NCBI GenBank assembly: GCA_024710825.1 | Contig: JANJUA010000420.1 | Coordinates: forward strand, 1-18,309 | Direction of reading: 5' to 3' | Length of the DNA: 18,309 nt | Source: Solirubrobacteraceae bacterium | GTDB taxonomy: Bacteria; Actinomycetota; Thermoleophilia; Solirubrobacterales; Solirubrobacteraceae | In this document: piece by piece, positions 1 to 6,150 of the stretch | Layout of the letters: every line of letters starts with the position of its first letter | Position numbering within the stretch: the first letter of the stretch is position 1 | The notes under the pieces: generated by a model | Told to the model about the DNA's origin: nothing | What the model saw: the letters and a program-made list of their open reading frames with translations, nothing else | Databases searched by the model: none | Program-made: the position numbers and the translations under genes

Positions 1-697
1 TGAAGCTGCCGCAGTCGACCTGCGAGCCGGCGGCGCCGACGCGCGCGGCGTCGATGCCCACGTCGCCCGTGGCGACCGCGTCGAGCGGCTTCTTCTTCGC
101 GCCCATGATCGCCTTCAGCGAGGGGTAGCGCGGCTCGTTGATCGCGTCGCCCACCGAGATGACGGCGGGCAGCTCGACCTGAACGGTGTCGTAGCCGTAC
201 TCGGCCTGGCGCTCGCAGCGGAGGGCGGGCGGGGACGAGTTCTCGACGTCCATCTTGATGACCTGGGTCAACGACGGCATCTGCAGGTGGTCGGCGACGA
301 CGGCGCCGATCGTGTAGCACTCGCCGTCGTCGGACTGCTGCCCGAGGAGGACGAGGTCGGGGCTCTCGCGCTGGAGCGTCCGCGCGAGGGCGTAGCCGGT
401 GGCGGCGACGTCGGAGCCCGCCAGGGCATCGTCGGAGAGGTGAACCGAGCGATCGGCGCCCAACGACACGGCCTTGTGCAGCGCGCGGACGGCGGAGTCG
501 GGACCCATGGTCACCGCGACGACCTCGTCGACCTGGATCTCCCCACCCTCCTTCAGCTGCATGGCGGCCTCGATGGCGTGGGTGTCGTACGGGTTCAGGT
601 TCTTCTCGCCGCTTCGGTCAAGCCGGCCCGTCGACGGGTCGATGCGCTTGGACACCGCAGCGTCGGGAACCTCCTTCACCAGGACGCAGATCTTCAC
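1..697 (-). CDS. etfB: Electron transfer flavoprotein beta subunit (EtfB), 3' end cut by window edge
   Basis: Reading the minus strand gives 232 residues without a stop. The protein begins MKICVLVKEVPD and has the family's NPYD-x2-AIEAA segment (about 35-45), an AMP-binding region with VTMGPDSA (62-69) and GQQSDDGE (119-126), and the beta-subunit signature ELPAVISV...NEPRYPS...KKKP (175-204). EtfB with EtfA is a soluble FAD/AMP heterodimer that passes electrons from acyl-CoA dehydrogenases to the quinone pool. Family members have about 250-265 residues, so some 25-30 C-terminal residues lie beyond position 1, and etfA may follow there. The GTG at 697 is chosen because an AGGAGG Shine-Dalgarno (705-710) sits 7 nt upstream; the in-frame TTG two codons earlier is too close to it. 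The gene has its own promoter and a palindromic operator candidate. An acyl-CoA dehydrogenase gene nearby (3046-4149) fits its role. Confidence 0.95.
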   Translation of the reverse strand, partial: MKICVLVKEVPDAAVSKRIDPSTGRLDRSGEKNLNPYDTHAIEAAMQLKEGGEIQVDEVVAVTMGPDSAVRALHKAVSLGADRSVHLSDDALAGSDVAATGYALARTLQRESPDLVLLGQQSDDGECYTIGAVVADHLQMPSLTQVIKMDVENSSPPALRCERQAEYGYDTVQVELPAVISVGDAINEPRYPSLKAIMGAKKKPLDAVATGDVGIDAARVGAAGSQVDCGSF

Positions 698-730
698 TTT
701 CAAGCCTCCTCTGGCAAACGGACGCCCGGC

Positions 731-761
731 ATCGTACCGGTTTCGTTGACTCGCGAGTCAA
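731..761 (-). promoter_or_regulatory. Putative etfB promoter
   Basis: On the minus strand a near-consensus -35 TTGACT (756-761) is followed after 19 nt by TACGAT (731-736), which fits the TAnnnT actinobacterial -10. The predicted transcript would start near 724, giving a leader of about 27 nt that contains the AGGAGG ribosome site. The 19-nt spacer is longer than the ideal 17, which may indicate a weak or regulator-dependent promoter. Prediction only. Confidence 0.45.
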
Positions 762-763
762 CG
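744..763. promoter_or_regulatory. Perfect 20-bp palindrome, likely repressor operator of etfB
   Basis: CGTTGACTCGCGAGTCAACG reads identically on both strands. It lies 46 nt upstream of the etfB start and covers the predicted -35 element, the usual place for a repressor site. Perfect or near-perfect palindromes of this length are typical of TetR-family operators, and TetR regulators of acyl-CoA metabolism are common in actinobacteria. The regulator itself is not in the window. A terminator for the upstream B12-subunit gene is less likely, because no T-run follows. Confidence 0.6.
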
Positions 764-780
764 CGGGCGCGCGGCGCCCC

Positions 781-1194
781 TCAGCGCTGCTTGACCGCGC
801 CGTTGAGGAAGTCGATGATCGTCTGGGTCGGGGCGCCGGGCGTGAAGACCTCGGCCACCCCGAGCCGCTTGAGCTCCGGGATGTCGTCGGCGGGGATCGT
901 CCCGCCGACGGTGATGACCACGTCGTCGACGCCCTGCTCGCGCAGGAGCTCGACGATCCGCGGGACGAGCGTCATGTGCGCGCCGGACAGGATCGAGAGC
1001 CCGATTGCGTCGGCGTCCTCCTGGATGACGGTCTCGACGATCTGCTCGGGCGTCTGGTGCAGGCCCGTGTAGATGACCTCCATGCCGGCGTCGCGCAACG
1101 CGCGGGCGATGATCTTCGCTCCGCGATCGTGGCCGTCCAGACCGGGCTTGGCGACGACGACGCGGATCTTGCGGGGCGGGGCGGCTGTGGTCAT
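781..1194 (-). CDS. Stand-alone cobalamin-binding subunit of an acyl-CoA mutase (methylmalonyl- or isobutyryl-CoA mutase small subunit)
   Basis: The 137-residue protein is one B12-binding Rossmann-like domain. It carries the base-off/His-on motif D20-x-H22-x2-G25 within [11 protein letters not shown] (15-25), followed by the SxL stretch (S68-I-L70) and the G97-G98 pair that line the nucleotide tail. H22 would be the lower cobalt ligand. Such small subunits pair with a separate catalytic chain in split methylmalonyl-CoA mutases and in isobutyryl-CoA mutase, and sequence alone does not separate the two. The catalytic chain is absent here; the G-protein chaperone MeaB lies at 10189-11157. The ATG at 1194 is preferred over an in-frame GTG at 1206, because TATCGT ends 10 nt before the ATG and no Shine-Dalgarno is visible, suggesting a leaderless mRNA. 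EtfB follows 83 nt downstream. Confidence 0.92.
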   Translation of the reverse strand: MTTAAPPRKIRVVVAKPGLDGHDRGAKIIARALRDAGMEVIYTGLHQTPEQIVETVIQEDADAIGLSILSGAHMTLVPRIVELLREQGVDDVVITVGGTIPADDIPELKRLGVAEVFTPGAPTQTIIDFLNGAVKQR

Positions 1195-1204
1195 AGCCAG
1201 CGGC

Positions 1205-1210
1205 ACGATA
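1205..1210 (-). promoter_or_regulatory. -10 hexamer of the B12-subunit gene (leaderless type)
   Basis: TATCGT on the minus strand lies exactly 10 nt before the ATG at 1194, so transcription should begin at or very near the start codon. TGGCGC, 17 nt further upstream, is the only -35 candidate and is weak. Confidence 0.4.
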
Positions 1211-1258
1211 CGCGCTGGCGCGCGCGGGCGCCATGCGGGTGGGCGGGCAGAGAACGAC

Positions 1259-1285
1259 GCAGGGCCGCCTCGGGGGCGGCCCTGC
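1259..1285 (-). terminator. Strong hairpin downstream of the sigma-factor gene
   Basis: GCAGGGCCGCC and GGCGGCCCTGC form an uninterrupted 11-bp stem around a 5-nt loop, beginning 30 nt after the sigma-factor stop codon (1316-1318). Only a short T-containing stretch follows on the minus strand, as is common for terminators in high-GC actinobacteria. It separates the sigma transcript from the B12-subunit gene. Confidence 0.65.
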
Positions 1286-1315
1286 TGACGGAAACGGCTT
1301 GGCTGCGAGCGGGCG

Positions 1316-2173
1316 CTACGCGGCTTCGCGCAGGTCCTGGAGCTCCGGCAGCTCGGCCAGGCGCTGGAGCGCGCGGGCCTCGAGCTCGCGGGCCTCCTTG
1401 GCGGTCACGCCGAGCTTGCGCTCGATGCGCTCGCCGGGGGCCAGCAGCTCGCCGCCGGCGCCGAAGCGCGCGGCGATGACCCGCTGCTCGGCCTCGGGCA
1501 GCATCTTCACGGCCTGCTCGAGGCGGGCCTGGATGTCGAGCTGCTGGACGGCCTCCTCGGTGCCGGGCCCGTCGGACGGCCGCAGCTCGCCGAGGGTCGC
1601 GGAGTCGGAGTCGTCGCCGACGCGACGGTCCAGGCTCGGCGGCTCGTAGTCGAGCGCGCGGATCCGGGTGACCTCGTCGACCTCGAGCCCCGCCTCCTCG
1701 GCGATCTCGGCGTCGGTCGGGTCGTGCTCCAGGCGCACTGTGAGCTCGCGCTCGACGCGGCCGACCTTGCGGGCCCGCTGCGCGATGTGCGCGGGCAGGC
1801 GGATCGTGCGCGCCCGGTTGTCGAGGCCGCGCTGGATCGCCTGGCGGATCCACCAGGTCGCGTACGTCGAGAACTTGAAGCCCTTGCGGTAGTCGAACTT
1901 CTCCACCGCGCGGATCAGGCCGAACATGCCCTCCTGGACGATGTCCGCGAACGGCATGCCCTGACCCTGGTAGCGCCGGGCGATCGACACGACGAGGCGG
2001 ATGTTCGAGTTGATCATCCGGCCCTTCGCGTTCAGGTCTCCCTGCTCCACCTTCTTCGCGAGCTCGATCTCCTGCTCCTTGGACAGGAGCGGGTATACGG
2101 AGGCCTGCTCGAGGAGCAGGTCCGTCGGCTCAAGCTCGTCGAGCGCCCGCTCATGTAGGCGATCAACCGCCAC
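1316..2173 (-). CDS. RNA polymerase sigma-70 family factor (RpoD-like, group 2) with divergent region 4.2
   Basis: The 285-residue protein has regions 1.2 through 4 in order: 1.2 (about 15-46), 2 (about 50-118, with [12 protein letters not shown] at 104-115), 3 (about 122-200) and 4 (about 215-275). Region 2 is close to the housekeeping consensus, so -10 recognition and core binding should be normal. The recognition helix of region 4.2 reads [10 protein letters not shown] (256-265) where the usual sequence is VTRERIRQIE, so residues that normally contact the -35 element are changed. The long acidic region 1.1 of primary sigma factors is missing, which favours an alternative factor. The GTG at 2173 is well supported: two in-frame TGA codons lie just upstream, and AAGGAAG sits 9 nt before it. 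The gene has its own promoter and a downstream hairpin, so it is probably monocistronic. No anti-sigma gene is adjacent. Confidence 0.95.
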   Translation of the reverse strand: MAVDRLHERALDELEPTDLLLEQASVYPLLSKEQEIELAKKVEQGDLNAKGRMINSNIRLVVSIARRYQGQGMPFADIVQEGMFGLIRAVEKFDYRKGFKFSTYATWWIRQAIQRGLDNRARTIRLPAHIAQRARKVGRVERELTVRLEHDPTDAEIAEEAGLEVDEVTRIRALDYEPPSLDRRVGDDSDSATLGELRPSDGPGTEEAVQQLDIQARLEQAVKMLPEAEQRVIAARFGAGGELLAPGERIERKLGVTAKEARELEARALQRLAELPELQDLREAA

Positions 2174-2227
2174 GCTTCATCACTTCCTTCAGGTTCAAAG
2201 TCTGGAATTCCGAGTCCAAAGGTATGT

Positions 2228-2256
2228 ATTTTACGCCTCTGTCGTTGAATTCGCAA
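2228..2256 (-). promoter_or_regulatory. Sigma-70 promoter of the sigma-factor gene
   Basis: On the minus strand TTGCGA (2251-2256), a 17-nt spacer and TAAAAT (2228-2233) form the best housekeeping-type promoter in the window. It sits in a locally AT-richer stretch. The expected start is near 2221, leaving a leader of about 48 nt before the GTG at 2173. Confidence 0.65.
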
Positions 2257-2292
2257 CGATGGAGGCGGCGCGGGGTTGCGCAGTAGCTACTC

Positions 2293-2319
2293 GAGGTTCG
2301 AGCGGAGAGCCCGAACCTC
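2293..2319. other. Hairpin in the gap between the lipid operon and the sigma-factor promoter
   Basis: GAGGTTCG and CGAACCTC form a perfect 8-bp stem with an 11-nt loop. A 10-bp palindrome, AGTAGCTACT (2282-2291), is directly adjacent. It may terminate the operon ending at 2452 or act upstream of the sigma promoter. No T-run is present on either strand. In the rest of the gap (2257-2451) I recognise no gene or known RNA. Confidence 0.35.
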
Positions 2320-2451
2320 CTCCTTACCCCGCGACCACACCTTCCGATCCGGCGAGCGCCCGAAAGAAGGACGCGACCGTGCCATGGGAGCACACGACCA
2401 AGGAAATGGTACCAGATCTCAGCGGGATCGCCACCCCCTGGATGCAGAGCG

Positions 2452-3036
2452 TCAGCCGGCGCGGCGCTCGACCTTGCGGCGCAGCGCGCCGAACAGCGCG
2501 CCGGAGCCTCCCAACCCCACGGCGGCGGCCGCGGCCAGCCGGCTCCGGCGGAGCGCCGGGTCGCGCCACTGGCGGGCGAGCCCGGCCGCGCCCACGGGGC
2601 CCAGCGCGAGCGCGCCGGTCACGACGCCGGGGTTGTAGCGCCGCCGCCTCACGGCCTCGCCGGCGTGCAGGAGCCCGTTGGCCACGTGCATGGCGGAGAG
2701 CAGCGCCTGCAGCTCCGGCGTGCGCCCGTACGTGAGGCCGGCGAGCGCCTGGCCGCCCCAGCCCAACCCGACGTTGACGGCGAGCCCGGCGGCGGGCGTC
2801 AGCGGCCACTCGTCGGCGTCGGCACCCAGCGCGACACGGTTGATCCAGGGCAGGAAGCCGCCGGGCCAGACCCACTCCTCCGACTGGTGGCAGAGGAGGA
2901 TCGGCAGCGGCAGCCACGCCGCCCAGCGGCCGCCGCGCGCCAGCTCGCCCCGAGCGGCCACGGCCGCCGCGACGGCGGGGCCGGCGGCCAGGGCGGCCAC
3001 GTACGGCCAGCGACCGTGGGTGTCGCGTCCGCGCAC
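2452..3036 (-). CDS. HXXEE-domain integral membrane protein of unknown function
   Basis: The 194-residue protein has several hydrophobic segments (about 11-28, 38-50, 81-101, 136-153 and 166-184). It carries the motif that names the HXXEE family, H50-Q-S-E53-E54, and the paired N120-x3-H124. These polar residues next to membrane helices suggest a metal site or a membrane-embedded enzyme, but the family has no established function that I know of. The GTG at 3036 begins 9 nt after the acyl-CoA dehydrogenase stop codon, so the gene is very likely the last in the thiolase-HAD-dehydrogenase operon. The basic C-terminus probably lies in the cytoplasm. Family assignment rests on the two motifs and their spacing. 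Confidence 0.8.
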   Translation of the reverse strand: MRGRDTHGRWPYVAALAAGPAVAAAVAARGELARGGRWAAWLPLPILLCHQSEEWVWPGGFLPWINRVALGADADEWPLTPAAGLAVNVGLGWGGQALAGLTYGRTPELQALLSAMHVANGLLHAGEAVRRRRYNPGVVTGALALGPVGAAGLARQWRDPALRRSRLAAAAAVGLGGSGALFGALRRKVERRAG

Positions 3037-3045
3037 GGCGGCGAG

Positions 3046-4149
3046 CTAGCCCTCGGCTCCGTCCAGCGCGCCCAGCAGGCCCCGTGCGATCACGAGGCGC
3101 TGGATCTCGCTCGTGCCCTCGTAGATCTCCGTGACCTTCGCGTCGCGGTAGTAGCGCTCGGCCGGGAGCTCGCGGGTGTAGCCGGAGCCGCCCAGCACCT
3201 GGATCGCCTCACCGGTCCAGTGGCGCGCGACCCGCGAGGCGAAGAGCTTCGCCTGCGCCCCCTCGACGGTGTGCGGGCGCCCGGCGTCCTTCAGACGCGC
3301 CGCCCGCCAGGTCAGCGCCCGGGCCGCCTCGATCTCCGTCTGCATGTCGGCCAGCTTGTGGGCGATCGCCTGGAAGGCCCCGATCGGCCTCCCGAACGCG
3401 CGGCGCTGCTTCGCGTGCGCCGTCGCCAGGTCGAGCGCCGCCTGGGCGATGCCCACCGCCTGCGCGGCGATCCCGATCCGCCCGCCGTCGAGCGTCGACA
3501 GCGCGATCCGCATCCCGGCCCCCGGCGGCCCGAGCCGCTCCGCGGGCGAGCCGTCGAAGACGAGGTCCGCGGTAGAGGACGAGTGCAGCCCCAGCTTGTC
3601 CTCCTCGCGCACCGCCTGGAACTCACGGACGGCGAACGCCCCGACGCCGTCCCCGTCGCGCGCGAAGACGTTGACGTGGCGGGCGTAGGAGCCGTTGGTC
3701 ACCCACTGCTTGGTCCCGGTGATGCGCCCGCCGTCGAATCGGGCGCGCATCGCGCCCGCGTCCGAGCCCGACTCCGCCTCCGTCAGCGCGAACGCCGCCA
3801 GCTCGTGACCCTGCGCCAGCGGCGGCACGATCCGCTGCTTCTGCTCGGGCGTGCCGTGCGCCAGGACCGGCAGCGTGCCCGCGCTGGTGTGCACCGCGAC
3901 GGTCACCCCCACGCCCGCGTCGGCGCGCGACAGCTCCTCGAGCACGAGCACGTAGGAGAGGAAGTCGGCCCCCGCGCCGCCGTGCTCGAGCGGCACGCAG
4001 ACGCCCATGAGCCCCAGCTCGCCGAGCTCGCGGAACACCTCGAGCGGAAAGCGGCGCTCGCGGTCCCACTCGGCCGCCCGCGGGGCGATCCGCTCGTCCG
4101 CGTAGCGCCGGGCGAGCTCGCGGATCTCGCGCTGCTCGTCGGCGATCAT
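3046..4149 (-). CDS. Acyl-CoA dehydrogenase
   Basis: The 367-residue protein has the three-part family fold: N-terminal helices (1-115), a beta domain with the FAD/substrate segment AFALTEAESGSDAG (119-132) and WVTNG (149-153), and the C-terminal helical domain. The C-terminal signature IYEGTSEIQR (342-351) places the catalytic base at E344, as in short- and medium-chain acyl-CoA dehydrogenases. It would oxidise an acyl-CoA to the 2-enoyl-CoA and hand electrons to ETF, whose beta subunit is encoded at 1-697. The chain is only slightly shorter than the usual 375-390 residues. The ATG at 4149 overlaps the HAD stop codon in an ATGA, implying translational coupling. Chain-length preference cannot be read from the sequence; branched-chain substrates are possible given the nearby mutase subunit. 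Confidence 0.95.
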   Translation of the reverse strand: MIADEQREIRELARRYADERIAPRAAEWDRERRFPLEVFRELGELGLMGVCVPLEHGGAGADFLSYVLVLEELSRADAGVGVTVAVHTSAGTLPVLAHGTPEQKQRIVPPLAQGHELAAFALTEAESGSDAGAMRARFDGGRITGTKQWVTNGSYARHVNVFARDGDGVGAFAVREFQAVREEDKLGLHSSSTADLVFDGSPAERLGPPGAGMRIALSTLDGGRIGIAAQAVGIAQAALDLATAHAKQRRAFGRPIGAFQAIAHKLADMQTEIEAARALTWRAARLKDAGRPHTVEGAQAKLFASRVARHWTGEAIQVLGGSGYTRELPAERYYRDAKVTEIYEGTSEIQRLVIARGLLGALDGAEG

Positions 4150-4919
4150 CGCCGCCCCGTCGCCACGCGGCGCCCCGCGGCCACGCGCCGCCCCGCCGTC
4201 CCGGCCGCGACGGCCGCCACCAGCGCCGCCCCCACCTTCAGCCGGCGCCCCAGCGTCTCGAAGCGCATCACCTCCCAGCCCTCCTCGGCCGCCACGCGCG
4301 CCAGCTCCGCGTCGGGGTTGACGACGACCGGGTTGCCGACCGCCCGCAGCATCGGCAGGTCGCTGGCGCTGTCGCTGTACGCCCAGGACGCGGCGAGGTC
4401 GATCCCCTCCCCTGCCGCCAGCTCGCGCATGCGCGCCGGCTTGCCCTCCCCGTAGTTGAGCGGCCCGACGATCCGCCCCGTCAGGACGCCCTCGCCGTCC
4501 TCCTCGAGCCGCGTGCCGAGCCCGCCGTCGAAGCCGAGCACGTGCGCGAGCATCGCCGCCGTCTCCTGCGAGGCGGCGGTGCAGATGTAGACGCCGCGCC
4601 CCTCGTCCTGGTGCGCGTAGGCCACGTCGAGCATCTGCGGGTAGATCCGCGGCAGCACCCCGGCGAGCACCATCGGCGCCAGCCGGGAGAACTCGACGCT
4701 GCGCCGCCCCGCGATCAACGCGCCCACCCGCTCCTGGAGCCGGTAGGTCGACGCATCCGTCGACCCCTGGAGGCGGAACTGGAGGTTGGCCCAGGCGTCG
4801 GCGTAGAGCCGACGTCGGGGGATGAGGCCCGCGCGAGCGCCCGCGCGGGCCCAGTGGAAGCCGGACGAGCCGGCCATGAGGGTGCGATCGAGGTCGAAGA
4901 AGGCGGCAGCCGAGCTCAC
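4146..4919 (-). CDS. HAD-superfamily phosphatase, IB subfamily (SerB-like)
   Basis: The 257-residue protein contains all four HAD motifs: D9-L-D11-R-T13 (nucleophile and acid/base), T114/S117 in ICTAASQ, K160 in GEGKPAR and the acidic pair D183/D187 in YSDSASD. The helical cap inserted after motif I fits the HAD-IB class that includes phosphoserine phosphatase. The C-terminal 35 residues hold a short hydrophobic stretch (about 228-241) and repeated GRRVA units, suggesting loose membrane association. The GTG at 4919 overlaps the thiolase stop codon as GTGA, and the gene ends in an ATGA overlap with the dehydrogenase gene. The substrate is unknown; in this operon a phosphorylated lipid or acyl intermediate is as plausible as phosphoserine. 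The reading frame stays open far upstream through thiolase, but no homology lies there. Confidence 0.9.
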   Translation of the reverse strand: MSSAAAFFDLDRTLMAGSSGFHWARAGARAGLIPRRRLYADAWANLQFRLQGSTDASTYRLQERVGALIAGRRSVEFSRLAPMVLAGVLPRIYPQMLDVAYAHQDEGRGVYICTAASQETAAMLAHVLGFDGGLGTRLEEDGEGVLTGRIVGPLNYGEGKPARMRELAAGEGIDLAASWAYSDSASDLPMLRAVGNPVVVNPDAELARVAAEEGWEVMRFETLGRRLKVGAALVAAVAAGTAGRRVAAGRRVATGRR

Positions 4920-6091
4920 ACTCGCACGATTATGGCGTCCCCCTGCCCGCCCCCCGAGCAGATCGCCGCGCAGCCGATGCCGCCGCCGCGGCGGCGCAGC
5001 TCCAGGACGAGCGTGCCGATGATCCGCGCGCCCGACGCGCCGATCGGGTGACCGAGCGCGACCGCCCCGCCGTTGACGTTGACCCTCTCCGGGTCGATGT
5101 CGAGGAGCCGCACCGAGTTGAGCGCGACCGAGGCGAACGCCTCGTTGATCTCCCACAGGTCGACCTGCGCGGCCGTCAGCCCGGCCTTCTCGAGCGCCTT
5201 GGCGGCGGCGCTGGCGGGGGTGCGGGCGAGGTAGGCGAAGTCGTCCGCGGTCTGGGCGTGCGCGACGATCTCCGCCAGCGCCTCCTTGCCGTTCGCCTTG
5301 GCCCAGGCGTCGGAGGCGAGCACGAGCGCGCCGCCGCCGTCGTTGACGCCCGGCGAGTTGCCGGCCGTGTGCGACCCCTCCTTGCCGTGGAGTCCGGGGA
5401 GCTTGGCGAGCGCCTCCAACGTGCTGCCGCGGCGCGGCGCCTCGTCGACCTCGACGACGGTGTCGCCCTTGCGGGACCTCACCGTCACGGGGGCGATCTC
5501 GTCGGCGAGGCGGCCCTCGTCGGTGGCCGCGATCGCGAGCTCGTGGGAGCGCAGCGCCCAGCGGTCGAGATCGGCGCGCGTCATCTCCAGCTCGTCGCCG
5601 ATCTCCGTCGCCTCGACGAACATCTGCTTGCCGGTGAACGGGTTGGTCAGGCCGTCGTGGACCATCGCGTCGAGCGCCTTGACGTCGCCCATCCGGAAGC
5701 CGAAGCGAGCGCCCGGCAGCAGCCACGGCGCGTTGCTCATGGACTCCATGCCGCCCCCGACGCCGACCTCGACGTCCCCGGCGCGGATCGCCTGGTCCAG
5801 CAGGGCGGTCGCCCGGACGCCCGACGCGCAGACCTTGTTGACCGTCTCGGAGGAGACCTCCTTCGGGATGCCCGCCTTGATCTGCGCCTGGCGCGACGGG
5901 ATCTGCCCCTGGCCCGCCTGGAGCACTGTGCCCATGATGACGTGGTCGACCTGCTCGGGCGCGACGTCGGCGCGCTCGAGCGCGGCGGAGACGGCGTGCG
6001 CGCCGAGGTCGGTGGCGGCGAGCGAGGCCAGGGCCCCGCCCATCTTTCCGATCGGGGTTCGAGCGGAGCTGAGGACGACGGTCTTCGGCAT
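4916..6091 (-). CDS. Thiolase (acetyl-CoA C-acetyltransferase family)
   Basis: The 391-residue length is typical for the family. The nucleophilic cysteine is C88 in NKVCASG (85-91), the catalytic histidine is H348 in GHPIGASGAR (347-356), and the second acid/base cysteine is C378 in CSGGGQGDA (378-386). NEAF is also present near 315. The enzyme either cleaves 3-ketoacyl-CoA in beta-oxidation or condenses two acetyl-CoA. Co-transcription with an acyl-CoA dehydrogenase favours degradation. The ATG at 6091 follows AAGGAGAGG (6102-6110) at about 10 nt, and a TAGGAT -10 lies at 6131-6136. It is the first gene of a four-gene minus-strand operon and diverges from pepA. Confidence 0.95.
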   Translation of the reverse strand: MPKTVVLSSARTPIGKMGGALASLAATDLGAHAVSAALERADVAPEQVDHVIMGTVLQAGQGQIPSRQAQIKAGIPKEVSSETVNKVCASGVRATALLDQAIRAGDVEVGVGGGMESMSNAPWLLPGARFGFRMGDVKALDAMVHDGLTNPFTGKQMFVEATEIGDELEMTRADLDRWALRSHELAIAATDEGRLADEIAPVTVRSRKGDTVVEVDEAPRRGSTLEALAKLPGLHGKEGSHTAGNSPGVNDGGGALVLASDAWAKANGKEALAEIVAHAQTADDFAYLARTPASAAAKALEKAGLTAAQVDLWEINEAFASVALNSVRLLDIDPERVNVNGGAVALGHPIGASGARIIGTLVLELRRRGGGIGCAAICSGGGQGDAIIVRV

Positions 6092-6130
6092 GTCGGAACG
6101 GCCTCTCCTTGCAAGGTTCGCGAAGCGCGG

Positions 6131-6140
6131 ATCCTAAGGT
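6131..6140. promoter_or_regulatory. Back-to-back -10 elements for thiolase operon (-) and pepA (+)
   Basis: ATCCTAAGGT contains TAAGGT (6135-6140) for pepA, 10 nt before its ATG at 6151, and TAGGAT on the minus strand (6131-6136) for the thiolase operon. The two hexamers begin on the same TA base pairs at 6135-6136. No good -35 is seen for either side. The divergent gap is only 59 bp, so both promoters must lie here. Confidence 0.45.
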
Positions 6141-6150
6141 CTGGCGTCCC

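Noticed and set aside
287..1072. 261-codon plus-strand frame across etfB and the B12-subunit gene
   Set aside because: It crosses two genes and the etfB promoter on the other strand and shows no family features.
2291..2330. Possible tRNA T-arm because of GGTTCGAG
   Set aside because: No acceptor, D or anticodon arms can be formed around it, and the pairing seen is a simple 8-bp hairpin.
2163..2393. 76-codon minus-strand frame upstream of the sigma factor
   Set aside because: It runs through the sigma promoter and its composition is not protein-like. Only its last five codons, starting at the ATG at 2180, are of interest as an overlapping short ORF.
2665..4455. 596-codon plus-strand frame opposite the HXXEE and dehydrogenase genes
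   Set aside because: Low-complexity Arg/Gly/Ala-rich composition without motifs; the minus-strand genes are clearly recognisable.
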